Source: Hyalangium gracile
Lineage (GTDB): Bacteria > Myxococcota > Myxococcia > Myxococcales > Myxococcaceae
Assembly: GCF_020103725.1 (NCBI RefSeq)
Contig: NZ_JAHXBG010000014.1
Location: 186,001 to 250,000, forward strand
Direction of reading: 5' to 3'
DNA: 64,000 bases
Of the stretch, positions 25,901-36,000 are shown piece after piece. How positions within the stretch are numbered: the first letter of the stretch is position 1; each line of letters begins with the position of its first letter. A program made the translations under genes and the position numbers. The notes under the pieces were generated by a model. The model did not search any database. It saw nothing but the letters and a program-made list of their open reading frames with translations, and had not been told where the DNA came from.

Positions 25901-27503
25901 TGAGGGCCTGACAGGCATCGGTGCGGGTGCCGTTGCCGTCATCGGCGAGGATGACGTCGGCGGTCAGGTTGAAGACCTGGGGACCGAAGGTCGCCGTGCC
26001 CGCGGCGTACTCGCCCGCGATGGCGGGCGGCTCCGTCACGGTGACGCCGTAGCGTGTGTTCGGCGTGTAGAGGAACACCTGCAGCCGCGGCCGGGCCCCG
26101 TCGGCGGGAGTCATCATGGTGGCGTTGTTCTGGCCGCTGCTGTCCTGCGCCTCGGCGCGCAGGCTGTCGTTGCCGAGCCCGCCTCGGCCGTAGTTGTCGG
26201 TCTGCGCGTTGCCCGTGGCCTCGGTGAAGCCCGCGTCGTAGTACCAGTCGTGCAGGAAGTTGTTCACGTAGAAGAGCTGCGTGACGGCCGCCATCCGCTG
26301 CTCCACGCTGGCTCCCGGCTGCAGCGAGACGTCATAGACACGGTCGAAGCTGTTGGGACTGGTGGTCGAGGCTCGGAAGTCCGTGCCGTCCAGCCCGTCC
26401 GCCCCGGAGATGTCCACGTAGGCGTCCACGTTGTTGCCTAGCGTCTCGGTGGCGCCGGAGGGCAGCCAGGGATCGTTCTGGCTGAAGGGCGCGTTCTGAA
26501 GGGTGACGAGGCCCGGCGAGACGAAGGGAGCCTGGTAGCCATCCGGCACGCCCGTGGGGTTCGGCGAACCCCCGAGCCCCTGCGGACCATCCTGGGGAAC
26601 GAACGCCCCCGCCGAATCGGCCCAGACGCGATACGAGAACGTGTCCGAGGCCGTGAGGTTGTGGCGGAAGAGCAGCCGCCCATCGTCCGCGGCGATGACG
26701 TAGGCATAGGCGTCCGAGTCCTGGCCGCTCCCCTCTCCCGTGTGTAGCTCCACGTAGAAAGCCGGCACCAGCCGATCCGGCAGCGGGAAGATGACGCGCT
26801 TGACGCGAGCCGGCGTCATCATCCCCTTCGAATACCGGGCGCGCTCACCGGACGCGAAGTCGAAGGAGGTATAGGGGCCCTGAGCCTTGCCCACCGGCTC
26901 GAGGCTCGTGGCCTCCAGCCGCTCGCCATTCAAGTCCGCGTAAGCCAGGGAAATGGCTTCGCGCTCCTGGAGGCGGAAGCGCAGCCTGCCCAGACGGGAC
27001 TCCGGGGTCACATGCGGGCTGAGATAGCCCGAGATGCCGATGAGCTCGTGCTGCTCGTTCAGCACCACCGTGAGCCTGTGGCGGAAGACCTCGATGCCCT
27101 CCAGGTCCTGGCCGAAGGTGACGAGGGCCGTGCCCTGCTCGGGGAGAGACTCCTCCACGCTGGCTCGTGTCGAGGCCGCCACCTGCGGCGCCAGCCCATA
27201 GAGCGGAGCGAGCCGGGACAGGTGCGCCCGTGCGGCCTGCTCGGGCCCCATCCGCTTCAGGCCGGACCGGATGCGGGGATCGACTCCGGCGGGGTTCCCC
27301 CACACGAGGGTGGGCACCCCGAGCCGGGGTTCGGTGTGCAGCACGTGCACTCCGAGGAGCCGTGAGGGGCGACGAAGCGCCTCGCGAGGTGTGGAGACGG
27401 TGCTCGATGCGAACGCATCCAGGGAAGGAAGCTCCCGCGCACCCGCAACGGTGCTCGAGAGCACCAGCACGAGGCTGGTGACCGACAGGTGCCATCGCTT
27501 CAC
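22944..27503 (-). CDS. M36 (fungalysin-type) metalloprotease with PA and PKD domains and MYXO-CTERM tail
   Basis: A secreted protease of about 1519 residues. The chosen start is the GTG at 27501-27503 (VKRWHLSVTSLVLVLSSTVAG), giving a direct signal peptide; upstream in-frame ATGs add a leader without that character. Order: FTP-like propeptide (about 40-250), M36 catalytic domain interrupted by a PA insert (GKLILIDRVGCNMVIKTKNAQNAGALGVII), zinc motif HEWGH at about 634-638 with the downstream GEGWGDF glutamate, a CARDB-like region, a jelly-roll region (FTFLHRFSFDSDAFDFYDGGVIELS), three PKD-like domains (APVANAGPDQTV, APVANAGQDQTV, APMADAGPDRNV), and C-terminal GGCGCGAG-helix-GRRR. Probably surface-sorted and then released. 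Predatory or nutritional proteolysis is inferred. Confidence 0.93.
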   Translation of the reverse strand: MKRWHLSVTSLVLVLSSTVAGARELPSLDAFASSTVSTPREALRRPSRLLGVHVLHTEPRLGVPTLVWGNPAGVDPRIRSGLKRMGPEQAARAHLSRLAPLYGLAPQVAASTRASVEESLPEQGTALVTFGQDLEGIEVFRHRLTVVLNEQHELIGISGYLSPHVTPESRLGRLRFRLQEREAISLAYADLNGERLEATSLEPVGKAQGPYTSFDFASGERARYSKGMMTPARVKRVIFPLPDRLVPAFYVELHTGEGSGQDSDAYAYVIAADDGRLLFRHNLTASDTFSYRVWADSAGAFVPQDGPQGLGGSPNPTGVPDGYQAPFVSPGLVTLQNAPFSQNDPWLPSGATETLGNNVDAYVDISGADGLDGTDFRASTTSPNSFDRVYDVSLQPGASVEQRMAAVTQLFYVNNFLHDWYYDAGFTEATGNAQTDNYGRGGLGNDSLRAEAQDSSGQNNATMMTPADGARPRLQVFLYTPNTRYGVTVTEPPAIAGEYAAGTATFGPQVFNLTADVILADDGNGTRTDACQALINNVTGKLILIDRVGCNMVIKTKNAQNAGALGVIIAHNSAGPPPTLTGTDASISIPALSVTQADGVLLKNQLASAPVKATLLHEAAPFRDSSVDNTVVAHEWGHFISNRLISNGAGLSNNQGRAMGEGWGDFHALLMMVRAEDAQLPGNDSFQGAYAVGGYVAGGAAPSGAGNNGFYFGLRRYPYSTDFSRNPLTFKHIQNGVPLPAEAPFNPGPAGASNSQIHNSGEVWGTMLWECYAALLRSQPRLTFAQAQERMKRYLVLAYKLTPPLPTFLEARDALLMAAYTGDPVDFKLFSSAFARRGAGLRAVAPDRESSTHAGVVESFATGKDVAFGGAELVEGSGSCDSDGVVDHGETGLLRVSLSNTGADTLTATTAHISSNDPGVVIGNGGLLTFPAIEPLGVGTAELPVSVSSTSTLRTIRFNVTYRDAELAIPGDQTASFEERIHTDETPQSSTTDDVESKQVVWTASRDTTLGNLGPWRRVSETPLASYFHGPDAPAKADIYFTSPPLVVAPTGDFGFTFLHRFSFDSDAFDFYDGGVIELSTDDGQTWTDIGAFASPGYVGTISPSVSNPLSGRDAYSDVSENYPDWTLETVSLGTAYQGRTVRVRFRIGSDNSIGDEGWDIDNVSFTGITNTPFATVVEQPAACENTPPVANAGPDQTVGERTQVTLDGRGSSDPDPNTTLTYAWEQTAGPSVTLVGATSAQPGFTAPEVTAATVLTFQLTVGDGRNSSTDTVNVTVQEVNRAPVANAGQDQTVAERTEVTLDGRGSADPDAGTTLTYAWTQTTGPSVTPRDATTAQAAFTAPEVTVLTVLTFQLTVSDGVDSSTDTVTVSVYPVNRAPMADAGPDRNVVEGTTVTLEGLGMDLDGDVLSPEWTQTAGPAVTLSDPRAFSTTFTAPDVSTTTVLTFLLRVTDPSGDSGEDTVSITVLARQEPAPDGGTGGGDVEAEGGCGCGAGSSSASVVPLLMLGLALLGRRRPSPR

Positions 27504-27644
27504 GACATGCCCCCAGTCTGTCGAGCGCGCCGGAGCGCGGCTCGGGTGCTGACTCGTCTCCATGTCCCCGACGAACACGGAGAGACCACGGGCATCAGTG
27601 TACGGAAAGAGCTCTCCCGAGGACACCCACGAGGGGCGCGTGGG

Positions 27645-28322
27645 CTACGGGCGGACCTCGTCGAAGCTCCGAGCCACGGGGTGGGTCCCCGGATCCACTC
27701 GGGGACCTTCGCCTCGGATGAGGCACCACGTCCGCATTCCCGCGGTGCGGGCCGCGTCCAGCTCCTCCCGCACGTCCGAGAGGAAGAGGACATCGTCCGC
27801 CGGCAGGCCCAGTTCCCGGATGATTGCGGCGTAGGCGGAGGACTCCTTCTTGCCGCCGACGCGGGTGTCGAAGTAGCCGCTGAACAGCGGCGTGAGGTCG
27901 CCAAAGGGCGTATGCCCGAAGATGAGCCGCTGGGCGTGCTCCGAGCCCGAGGAGTAGACGTAGAGCCGGAGCCCCTGTCCGTGCCACTCGCGCAGCCGGC
28001 GCGCGGCATCCTCGTAGACGTGTCCCTGGAAGGCACCCTCGCGGTAGCCCTGCTCCCAGATGAGCCCCTGCAGGCCCTTGAGCGGAGCGAGCTTCTGGTC
28101 CGTCTCGATCCACCTCAGCAGCGTGCCCACGAGCTGCTCGTCGTCCAGCGCTCCGCCCGCCAGCTTGCGCGCCTCATCGAGCAGCTGGCGCACCTCGGGC
28201 CTGTGGCCCTGGGCGCGCACGAACGCAGCCATGTGGCGCGCGGAGTAGGGAAACAGCACGTCCTTCACGAAGGACAGGCTCGAGGTGGTGCCCTCGATGT
28301 CCGTGACGATGGCTCGAACCAT
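27645..28322 (-). CDS. mtnC: Acireductone synthase (enolase-phosphatase E1)
   Basis: A HAD-superfamily enzyme of methionine salvage: enolises and dephosphorylates 2,3-diketo-5-methylthiopentyl-1-phosphate to acireductone. The protein is 225 residues from MVRAIVTDIEGTTSSLSFV; motif I carries Asp and Glu (DIEGTT), motif II YSSGS, Lys in GGKKESSAYA, and motif III FLSDVREELDAARTAG. Its pathway partners mtnD and mtnB lie upstream on the same strand, but a toxin-immunity pair is placed between mtnD and mtnC. Whether mtnC still depends on the mtnB promoter is unclear; the gap to the immunity gene is only 33 bases. Confidence 0.95.
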   Translation of the reverse strand: MVRAIVTDIEGTTSSLSFVKDVLFPYSARHMAAFVRAQGHRPEVRQLLDEARKLAGGALDDEQLVGTLLRWIETDQKLAPLKGLQGLIWEQGYREGAFQGHVYEDAARRLREWHGQGLRLYVYSSGSEHAQRLIFGHTPFGDLTPLFSGYFDTRVGGKKESSAYAAIIRELGLPADDVLFLSDVREELDAARTAGMRTWCLIRGEGPRVDPGTHPVARSFDEVRP

Positions 28323-28355
28323 GGCGCCCATCTTCGCTCGACTCGAGGCACGGCA

Positions 28356-29676
<1,321 letters not shown>

Positions 29677-29700
29677 GAGTGAGCTCTGACAGGTGCGTCT

Positions 29701-30243
29701 TCAGGCCGCCAGGGACGGGAAGCGCGTGGCGATGTCGTTGCCCGTGAAGTGCGCCACCCACCCCTCCGTGTTCGTGAAGAGCCGGATCGCGATGAAGCGC
29801 GGCTGCGGCCCCATGTCGAACCAGTGCGGCGTCCCGTCCGGCACTCCGATCAAGTCCCCCTTCTCGCACAGCACCGCGTACACCCGCCCCTGCTTGTGGA
29901 TGTTGAACAGCCCCTGCCCCTCCACGAAGAACCGCACCTCGTCCTCGCTGTGCGTGTGCTCGCTCAGGAACTTGTTGCGCAGCTCCACCTTCTGCGGGTG
30001 ATCCGGCACCATCTTGATCACGTCCACCGACCGGAACCCCTGCTCCTTCATCAGCCGATCCACCGAGTCCCGATAGGCCGCCAGGATCTCCTCCTGGCTC
30101 GCTCCCGGCTGAAGCGGCTGGTTCGCCTCCCACCGCTCGAAGCGAATCCCCACCGACCCCAGCTCTCGCTGGATGAAGGCGAAGTCCGTGTAGACCCGCG
30201 CGTTACCGGGCTCGTGGTCCGCGTAGACCTTCAGCTCGCTCAT
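29701..30243 (-). CDS. mtnD: Acireductone dioxygenase
   Basis: A cupin metalloenzyme of methionine salvage that oxidises acireductone to the 2-oxo acid of methionine plus formate (Fe form). The protein is 180 residues from MSELKVYADHEPG. Metal ligands H96, H98 and E102 (HTHSEDEVRFF) and H140 (GTPHWFDMG) are intact. The start overlaps the mtnB stop by 4 bases, so the two are coupled. Downstream, where mtnC would be expected, lies the toxin gene after only 24 bases. Confidence 0.95.
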   Translation of the reverse strand: MSELKVYADHEPGNARVYTDFAFIQRELGSVGIRFERWEANQPLQPGASQEEILAAYRDSVDRLMKEQGFRSVDVIKMVPDHPQKVELRNKFLSEHTHSEDEVRFFVEGQGLFNIHKQGRVYAVLCEKGDLIGVPDGTPHWFDMGPQPRFIAIRLFTNTEGWVAHFTGNDIATRFPSLAA

Positions 30244-30869
30244 CGTCCCAATCTCCTCATCTCCCATTCGCACGCAAACAGGAACTCGAGGGCCTCCACG
30301 TGCCGGCTCGCCTCCGCCACGCTCCGCCCCCAGGTGTACAGGCCATGGCCCGCGATCAGATAACCGGGCAGCCCCGCCCGCGCCGCCATGCACTCCTCCA
30401 CCCGCGCCGCCAGCCGCGCCACGTCCTGATCATTCTCGAACACAGGCACCGCCACCCGCGCCTCGTGCGTCTGGATCCCCGGCAGTGCCTTGAGCACCTC
30501 GTAGCCCTCCAGCACCACCTCGTCCCGATGCAGGCGCGACAGCAGCGTCGCGCTCATCGAGTGGGTGTGCAGCACCGCCCCCAGCCCCGCGTCCCTCCGG
30601 TAGAGCTGCAGGTGCAGCGGCAGCTCCGCCGACGGCCTCCTGCCCTCCGAGCGCACCCGCCCGTCCAGGTCCACCACCAGGAAGTCCTCGGCCCGCAGCT
30701 CGCCCTTGTGGCGGCCCGAGACCGTGATGAGCACGTGGCGCTCATCCAACCGCGCGGAGAAGTTCCCGGCGGTCGCTGGCACCCAGCCGCGCTCGAAGAA
30801 GAAGCGCCCGGCGCGAATCAGCTCCTCGGCCTTGCCGTCGAAAGAGTCCTCGGGGTGCACGAACACCAC
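30240..30869 (-). CDS. mtnB: Methylthioribulose-1-phosphate dehydratase
   Basis: A class II aldolase-fold zinc enzyme that dehydrates methylthioribulose-1-phosphate in methionine salvage. The protein is 209 residues starting at a GTG. Conserved WVPATAGNFSARL, the zinc motif VLHTHSMSATLL, and YLIAGHGLYTWG are all present, as in MtnB rather than fuculose aldolases. It is the first gene of the mtn operon; its start lies 54 bases after the pcnB stop on the same strand, so it could be read from the pcnB promoter or its own. Confidence 0.94.
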   Translation of the reverse strand: MVFVHPEDSFDGKAEELIRAGRFFFERGWVPATAGNFSARLDERHVLITVSGRHKGELRAEDFLVVDLDGRVRSEGRRPSAELPLHLQLYRRDAGLGAVLHTHSMSATLLSRLHRDEVVLEGYEVLKALPGIQTHEARVAVPVFENDQDVARLAARVEECMAARAGLPGYLIAGHGLYTWGRSVAEASRHVEALEFLFACEWEMRRLGR

Positions 30870-30923
30870 TATATGCGTGTTCCCGCCCCCCGAGCCTCTG
30901 TCTCCCGGAGCCCCGGAGGAGCC

Positions 30924-32651
30924 TCAGTCCTCTTCCGGCCCGTCCGAATCCGAGTCCGAGTCCGAGTCCGAGTCCGAGCCACTGTCCGCCTCGGCCCCGG
31001 CCTCGTCACTCGAGGCCGCGACTGGCTCCGCTCCCGGCGCGCCAGCGGCTCCCGGCGCTCCCGCGGAACGCCCACCCCGGCGGCGACGACGACGGCGCTT
31101 CTTGCGCCCCCCGTCTCCCTCCGTGGCCGCGCCCTCGGTGCGGACCGGCGGCAGCTCCCCGCTCTTCCACGCCTCCAGCGACTCGCGGAACTCCCCCGTG
31201 GCCTCCACGGAGATCTCGAACACCGTCATCGCCTCGTTGAAGAGCGGATGCCGGCGGAAGGACGCGCTGCGCCGACGCCGCTCGCCCGTGAGCGTGCGCT
31301 GCGCCAGCAGCAGCAGCCGGCACCGCTCGGCGATCCGCCGCGGCAGCCGCGCCGTCTGCACGAACCCCGCGAGCAGATCCTCGATGGACTGCGCCACCGA
31401 CGGCCGTGCGCCCGGCTCCACCGGCTCCGCGGGAGGCGGCGTCGCCCGGCTGATCGGCACCAGCAGCGTCGCCAGCAGGATGGCGTCATCCAGCGGCTCG
31501 CCCGACGCCACGCGCCGATCCAGCGCCTCGGCGAAGGAGTAGAACGTGCGCTCCGCCTCCTTGCCGCCCTGCCGCAGGTACGCATCCACCGGCGGCAGCA
31601 GGATCTTGAGCGCGTCCAGCGCGGAGAGCAGCTTGAGGCTCGGCGCCGCCACCCCACCGCGGATGAGCCGGAACGTCTCCTCCAGCAGGCGCGCGGGCGC
31701 GCAGCGCGGCAGGTCCTCCACCGCGCCCTCCATCGCCGCGTACGTGCGCGACTCGATGTCGAAGCCCAGCTTGCTCGCGAAGCGCACCGCCCGGAGGATG
31801 CGCACCGGATCCTCGCGCATCCGGATCTCCGGATCGCCGATGGTCCGGATGTACTGCTCGTCCAGATCCCTCCGGCCCCGGACGTAGTCGATCACCCGGC
31901 CCTCGGTGACGTCGTAGAACAGGCCGTTGATGGTGAAGTCCCGGCGACGCGCATCCTGCTCGGCCGTGCCGAACACGTTGTCGTGGGTGATGAGCAGATC
32001 CTCATCCCCGTTGCCGTTGCCGTTGCCGTTCTCGCCCGCCGCCTCCTCCTCGCCGGCGGGCTCCATCATCTCCAGCGGGTTGGCGCGGAAGGTGGAGACC
32101 TCGATGATCTTCCCACCCTTGAAGTACACGTGCGCCAGCCGGAACCGGCGGCCGATGAGCCGGCAGTTGCGGAAGGTGGCGCGCACCTCGCCCGGATGCG
32201 CGCTGGTGGCCACGTCGAAGTCCTTGGGCTTGCGCTTGAGCAGCAAGTCCCGCACGCACCCGCCCACCAGGTACGCCTGGTGCCCATGCGAGTGCAGCCT
32301 CAGGACGACCTTGAGGGCATCCGGATCCAGCTCCCGGGGATCGATCTCCGCGGGCTCTCCGGAGCGCGTCAGCGTCGGTGCGACCAGCTCGGGCTCGGGG
32401 GTGACGGGCTCCGCGGCGACCACCTCGGGGGGCGGCGGCTCCACGGTCTCTGCTCGGGGTTCGGGGGGTTCTGTCGGCAGCGGCAGATCCAGCGGATCCG
32501 CCTGCAGCTCCATCTCTGCGGTCATCGGTGTTGCCTCGCTCGCAGCCTCGGGGACCGGCCGAGCCTCGGACGAGGCAACCTCGCGCGCGTCATCGGGCGC
32601 AGGTTCTGGCGGTCCGCCCGCGGGCGGCGTTTCTGTGGAATCTCGCGTCAT
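30924..32651 (-). CDS. pcnB: Poly(A) polymerase PcnB with repeat-rich insert and tail
   Basis: Class II nucleotidyltransferase that adds 3' poly(A) tails to RNA and so promotes decay. The protein is 575 residues from MTRDSTETPP. Core motifs LVGGCVRDLLL (128-138), KDFDVAT (143-149, catalytic aspartates), the PAP-type LIGRRFRLAHV (165-175), RRDFTINGLFYD (236-247) and IGDPEIRMREDPVRILRAVRFA are present; LIGRRFRLAHV favours PAP over CCA enzyme. A Pro/Glu-rich N-terminal 105 residues, a palm insert (about 193-224) holding an Asn-Gly repeat, and a basic then Ser-Asp-repeat tail (about 520-575) are unusual. The tail runs KKRRRRRRR then SDSDSDSDSDSD. A further in-frame ATG lies at 32702 and would include the 5' hairpin. 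Confidence 0.93.
   Translation of the reverse strand: MTRDSTETPPAGGPPEPAPDDAREVASSEARPVPEAASEATPMTAEMELQADPLDLPLPTEPPEPRAETVEPPPPEVVAAEPVTPEPELVAPTLTRSGEPAEIDPRELDPDALKVVLRLHSHGHQAYLVGGCVRDLLLKRKPKDFDVATSAHPGEVRATFRNCRLIGRRFRLAHVYFKGGKIIEVSTFRANPLEMMEPAGEEEAAGENGNGNGNGDEDLLITHDNVFGTAEQDARRRDFTINGLFYDVTEGRVIDYVRGRRDLDEQYIRTIGDPEIRMREDPVRILRAVRFASKLGFDIESRTYAAMEGAVEDLPRCAPARLLEETFRLIRGGVAAPSLKLLSALDALKILLPPVDAYLRQGGKEAERTFYSFAEALDRRVASGEPLDDAILLATLLVPISRATPPPAEPVEPGARPSVAQSIEDLLAGFVQTARLPRRIAERCRLLLLAQRTLTGERRRRSASFRRHPLFNEAMTVFEISVEATGEFRESLEAWKSGELPPVRTEGAATEGDGGRKKRRRRRRRGGRSAGAPGAAGAPGAEPVAASSDEAGAEADSGSDSDSDSDSDSDGPEED
30942..30978. repeat. Hexanucleotide microsatellite (GAGTCC unit) in the pcnB 3' end
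   Basis: About five to six tandem copies of a 6-base unit (GAGTCC on the plus strand), imperfect at the edges. It encodes alternating Ser-Asp in the PcnB tail. Because the unit is 6 bases, slippage would change tail length without changing frame. Confidence 0.9.
32008..32030. repeat. Hexanucleotide microsatellite (CCGTTG unit) inside pcnB
   Basis: Nearly four tandem copies of CCGTTG on the plus strand, encoding an Asn-Gly repeat in an insert between two strands of the nucleotidyltransferase palm. Length change stays in frame. Confidence 0.9.
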
Positions 32652-32655
32652 CGCG

Positions 32656-32694
32656 TAGACGGCCCCAGCATTGGATTTCTGGGGCAGCCGTCTA
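32656..32694 (-). promoter_or_regulatory. Stem-loop immediately upstream of the pcnB start
   Basis: On the transcribed strand, TAGACGGC (32694-32687) and GCCGTCTA-type arm (32663-32656) pair, with an inner CCCA/TGGG helix and a 12-base loop; one side carries a 3-base bulge. The stem ends four bases before the ATG at 32651, covering any ribosome-binding site. It could be an RBS-masking structure if translation begins at 32651. The caveat is an in-frame ATG at 32702 that would make this coding. Confidence 0.45.
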
Positions 32695-32970
32695 TACCGC
32701 ATCCTCCCTACAGGGTGTAGCGCATGACGCCATTGTTGACCGGGGCGCCTGCTCGTCCGGGATGGGAGCGACCGCGGGAGCTTCTGGAGCCTGCCTACCA
32801 GGGAGGTCCCCGGAAATCTGGTCACCCCGGCGAGCGCGACAGCCTCCATGAGCACGCCTTGCTCCGGCGGTGCCCCTGCCCGCCTGCGGCCGCGCCACTC
32901 CGGCAGTCTTGAGAAGTGAGAAGAACGTCAGACTATTGACAACTCACCTCAAGCCCTCCTCAATTACCCC

Positions 32971-32991
32971 GGGTTATTGAATGAATAACCC
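32971..32991. promoter_or_regulatory. Perfect inverted repeat GGGTTATT-N5-AATAACCC
   Basis: Eight-base arms at 32971-32978 and 32984-32991 around GAATG. It lies just downstream of the predicted TTGACA promoter and 75 bases before the start of the large surface-protein gene. It may be an operator or a leader hairpin. There is no T-run, so it is not an intrinsic terminator. Confidence 0.5.
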
Positions 32992-33065
32992 CCCTCCAGG
33001 AAGCCCCCTCAGAGCGGGCGCTTCCGGATCCCCCCCCGCTGCCACGTAGAAAGCAGGAGCCGTTA

Positions 33066-36000
33066 ATGAAGAGTTGGGTGAAGTCGTCCGCCCTTGGGGC
33101 CCGGTACGGCATGAGGAGCTTTGCCGCGCTGGTCCTTGGGCCGATCCTGGCGCTCCAGGGTTGCACGAAGGAAGAGCCTCAGCCCCCCGCCACCACCACC
33201 ACGCAGGCGCGAGCGCTCAACACCGCCGCGGTGGTGAACTACCAGAAAGCCCAGGTGCCCATCGAGTGGCGCACCTTCACGGGCACCAGCCTGGCGCTCG
33301 GAGATGACTCCGTCGGCAGCTTCACCTCGCCCTTCCCCATCCCGTTCGCCGGCGCCACGAACCTGACCAGCGTGCGCGCCAGCATGAACGGCGCCATCAC
33401 CTTCGACAACGTCACCTCGCTGGCGTTCGACAACGCCGCCCTGCCGTACGCCACGCGCTCCACGCTGGTGGCGCCGTTCTGGGATGACCTGTACCCAGGC
33501 CCCAACACCGCCAGCAACGTGTTCTGGGGTGTGCTCGGCACCGCCCCCAACCGCGAGCTCGTGGTGGAGTGGCGCAACGTCCACCACCGCGACACCCGCA
33601 CCGCCACGCCCGCCAACACCCTGACCTTCCAGGTGGTCTTCTTCGAGGGCACCGAGGACGTCCTCTTCAACTACAAGGACGTGCTCGTCGGCTCGGCCAC
33701 CCAGGACAAGGGCCTGAGCGCCACCGTGGGCGTGCAAAACAGCAGCACCCAGGCCAACCAGCACAGCTTCAAGACGGCCTCACTGGCCGACGAGACGGCC
33801 TACCTGTGGCGCTGGTTCACCCCCAGCCAGGCGCCCGTGGTGGGCGCCGTCACCATCAACCCCACCAGCGTCAACGAGGGTGACACGCTGACGGTGGAGA
33901 CCAGCTTCACCGACGCGGACGCCGCGGACGCGCCGTGGGCCGTGCAGGTCGACACCGACTACGGCACCCGGTTCAGCACCGACTTCGCCGCCACCTCCCC
34001 GACGCAGGGCCCCGTCTCCGTCTCGGGCGTGGTCCGCACCAGCGGCAACACCACCGTGGGCGTCCGCGTCCTGGACAGCGGCAACATGGCCTCGAGCGTG
34101 AGCACCGTCCCGCTCACCGTGGCCGACGTCCCGCCCGCCGCGGCCCCCATCACCCTGTCCGCCGCCGTTCGCGAGCGCATCGCCGTCACGCTGGCCTCCT
34201 CCTTCACCGACCCGGGGCTCGACGCGCCGTGGAAGGCCGAGTGGGACTTCGACTACGACGGCACCACCTTCGCCCCGGATGCCGAGAGCACCGCCAACAC
34301 CCCGGGCCCGCTGAGCCAGGACCACACCTTCGCCAACGATGGCACCTTCACCGTGGCCCTGCGCATCACCGACAAGGACGGCGTCCAGGGCGCCCTCCAG
34401 ACCCTCGAGGTCACCGTCGCGGACCTGGCGCCCTCGGTCAGCGGCATCTTCGGCGGCACCGAGCTCAACGAAGGCAGCCCGATCGATCTGTCCGCCGTCT
34501 TCACCGACCCGGGCGATCACTCCAAGCCGTGGAAGATCCAGTGGGACCTGGACTACCGCGATGACACCTTCGACGTGGACGAGGAGACGGAGACCGAGAC
34601 GCCCGGCACCGTCTCGCTCAACCGCGAGGCCCGCGACTCTGGCGCCCTCACGTACGCGCTGCGCATCGTGGACGCCGACGGCAGCAGCTCGCCGGTGAAG
34701 GTCATCGCCATGCAGATCGCCGAGGCGAACCCCGTCCTGGACGAGCTGCACGCCACGCTGCTGTCGGGCGACGGCAAGGAGCCCTCCACGGTGACGTTCG
34801 ATCTGTCTGCCTTCAGCGGCGCCGACAAGGAGGGCGCCGACCCGATCCGCGGCTTCCTGTGGGACTTCGACGGGGACGGCGCGTTCGACTACTCGAGCAG
34901 CGCGCCCATCGCCCTGCACACCTACCGGGACAACAAGGCCGGCGGCGGCGCGTTCACCGCCCGCGTGCGCGTGTTCGACGAGGACACCTTCTCGGAGACG
35001 CAGGTCGACGTCGCCATCCAGAACGTGGCGCCCACCCTGACCATCCCCACCACGGCGAGCGCCCAGGAGGGCAGCGTGATGGCCCTGCGCGCCACCGCCA
35101 CGGACCCCGGTAACGACGTGCTCAGCCTCAGCGTCTCCGGCGCTCCGGCCGGGCTGACCCACACGGCCGATGGCCTGCTGCTGTGGACCCCGTCCTTCCA
35201 GCAGACCAGCCTGGCCGGCCGGCCGTACACCTTCACCGTCACCGTGACGGATGACGACGGCGGCTCCGCCAGCACCACCGTCACCGTCACCGCCCTCTCC
35301 AAGGACTCGGACCATGACGGCATGGCCGACACCTGGGAGCAGGCCAACGGCCTGGACGCGTCCGTCGACGACGCCAGCGGCGACGTGGACGGCGACGGCG
35401 TCAGCAACCTGGCCGAGTACCTCGACGAGAACGGCGGGCCGCGCCTGCCCTCGGCCGCGGTGGCCAGCACGCCGCTCACCGGCACCCAGGTGAGCGCGCC
35501 GCAGATCGTCCTCACCGCCCAGAACGTGGCGGACCGGGGCGACCTCACCGACGTGCAGTACCAGTTCCAGGTCTTCTCCGACGCCGCGCTCACCGCGCTG
35601 GTGCGCGACGTGACGGTCGACCAGTCCACCACCGGGACGACGACGTCCACCACCATCACCGACGGCAAGGAGAGCCCGACGCTGGCCGACCTGGACGACG
35701 ACCACCTCTATGTCTGGCGCGTGCGCGCCGTGGGCATGAAGGGTCCGGACGCGCTGCGCGGCCCGTGGAGCGCCGCCCAGCGCATCACGTTCAACCCGAG
35801 CAACGACGCGCCGGCGGCCCCCTTCCCCGCCCAGCCCCTGTCCGGCACCCAGGTCTCCACCAGCAAGCCGATGCTCGTGGCGGACAACGCCCTGGACGTG
35901 GATGACACGGAGCTCACCTACACGTTCGACCTGGCCGAGGATGCCGCCATGTCCGTGGCGCTCACCTCGTCGCCCGCCATCCCGGCTGGCGCCAAGGGCA

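Larger units (their letters stand above)
32652..33065. other. 414-base divergent intergenic region, pcnB / large surface protein
   Basis: Holds the pcnB-proximal stem-loop (32656-32694), then about 230 bases with no recognisable gene. Towards the plus-strand gene it becomes AT-richer: TTGACA at 32936-32941 is an exact -35 match, with TCAATT about 18 bases further as a weak -10. A perfect hairpin (32971-32991) follows, and AGGAG at 33055-33059 is a good ribosome-binding site for the ATG at 33066. Confidence 0.6.
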
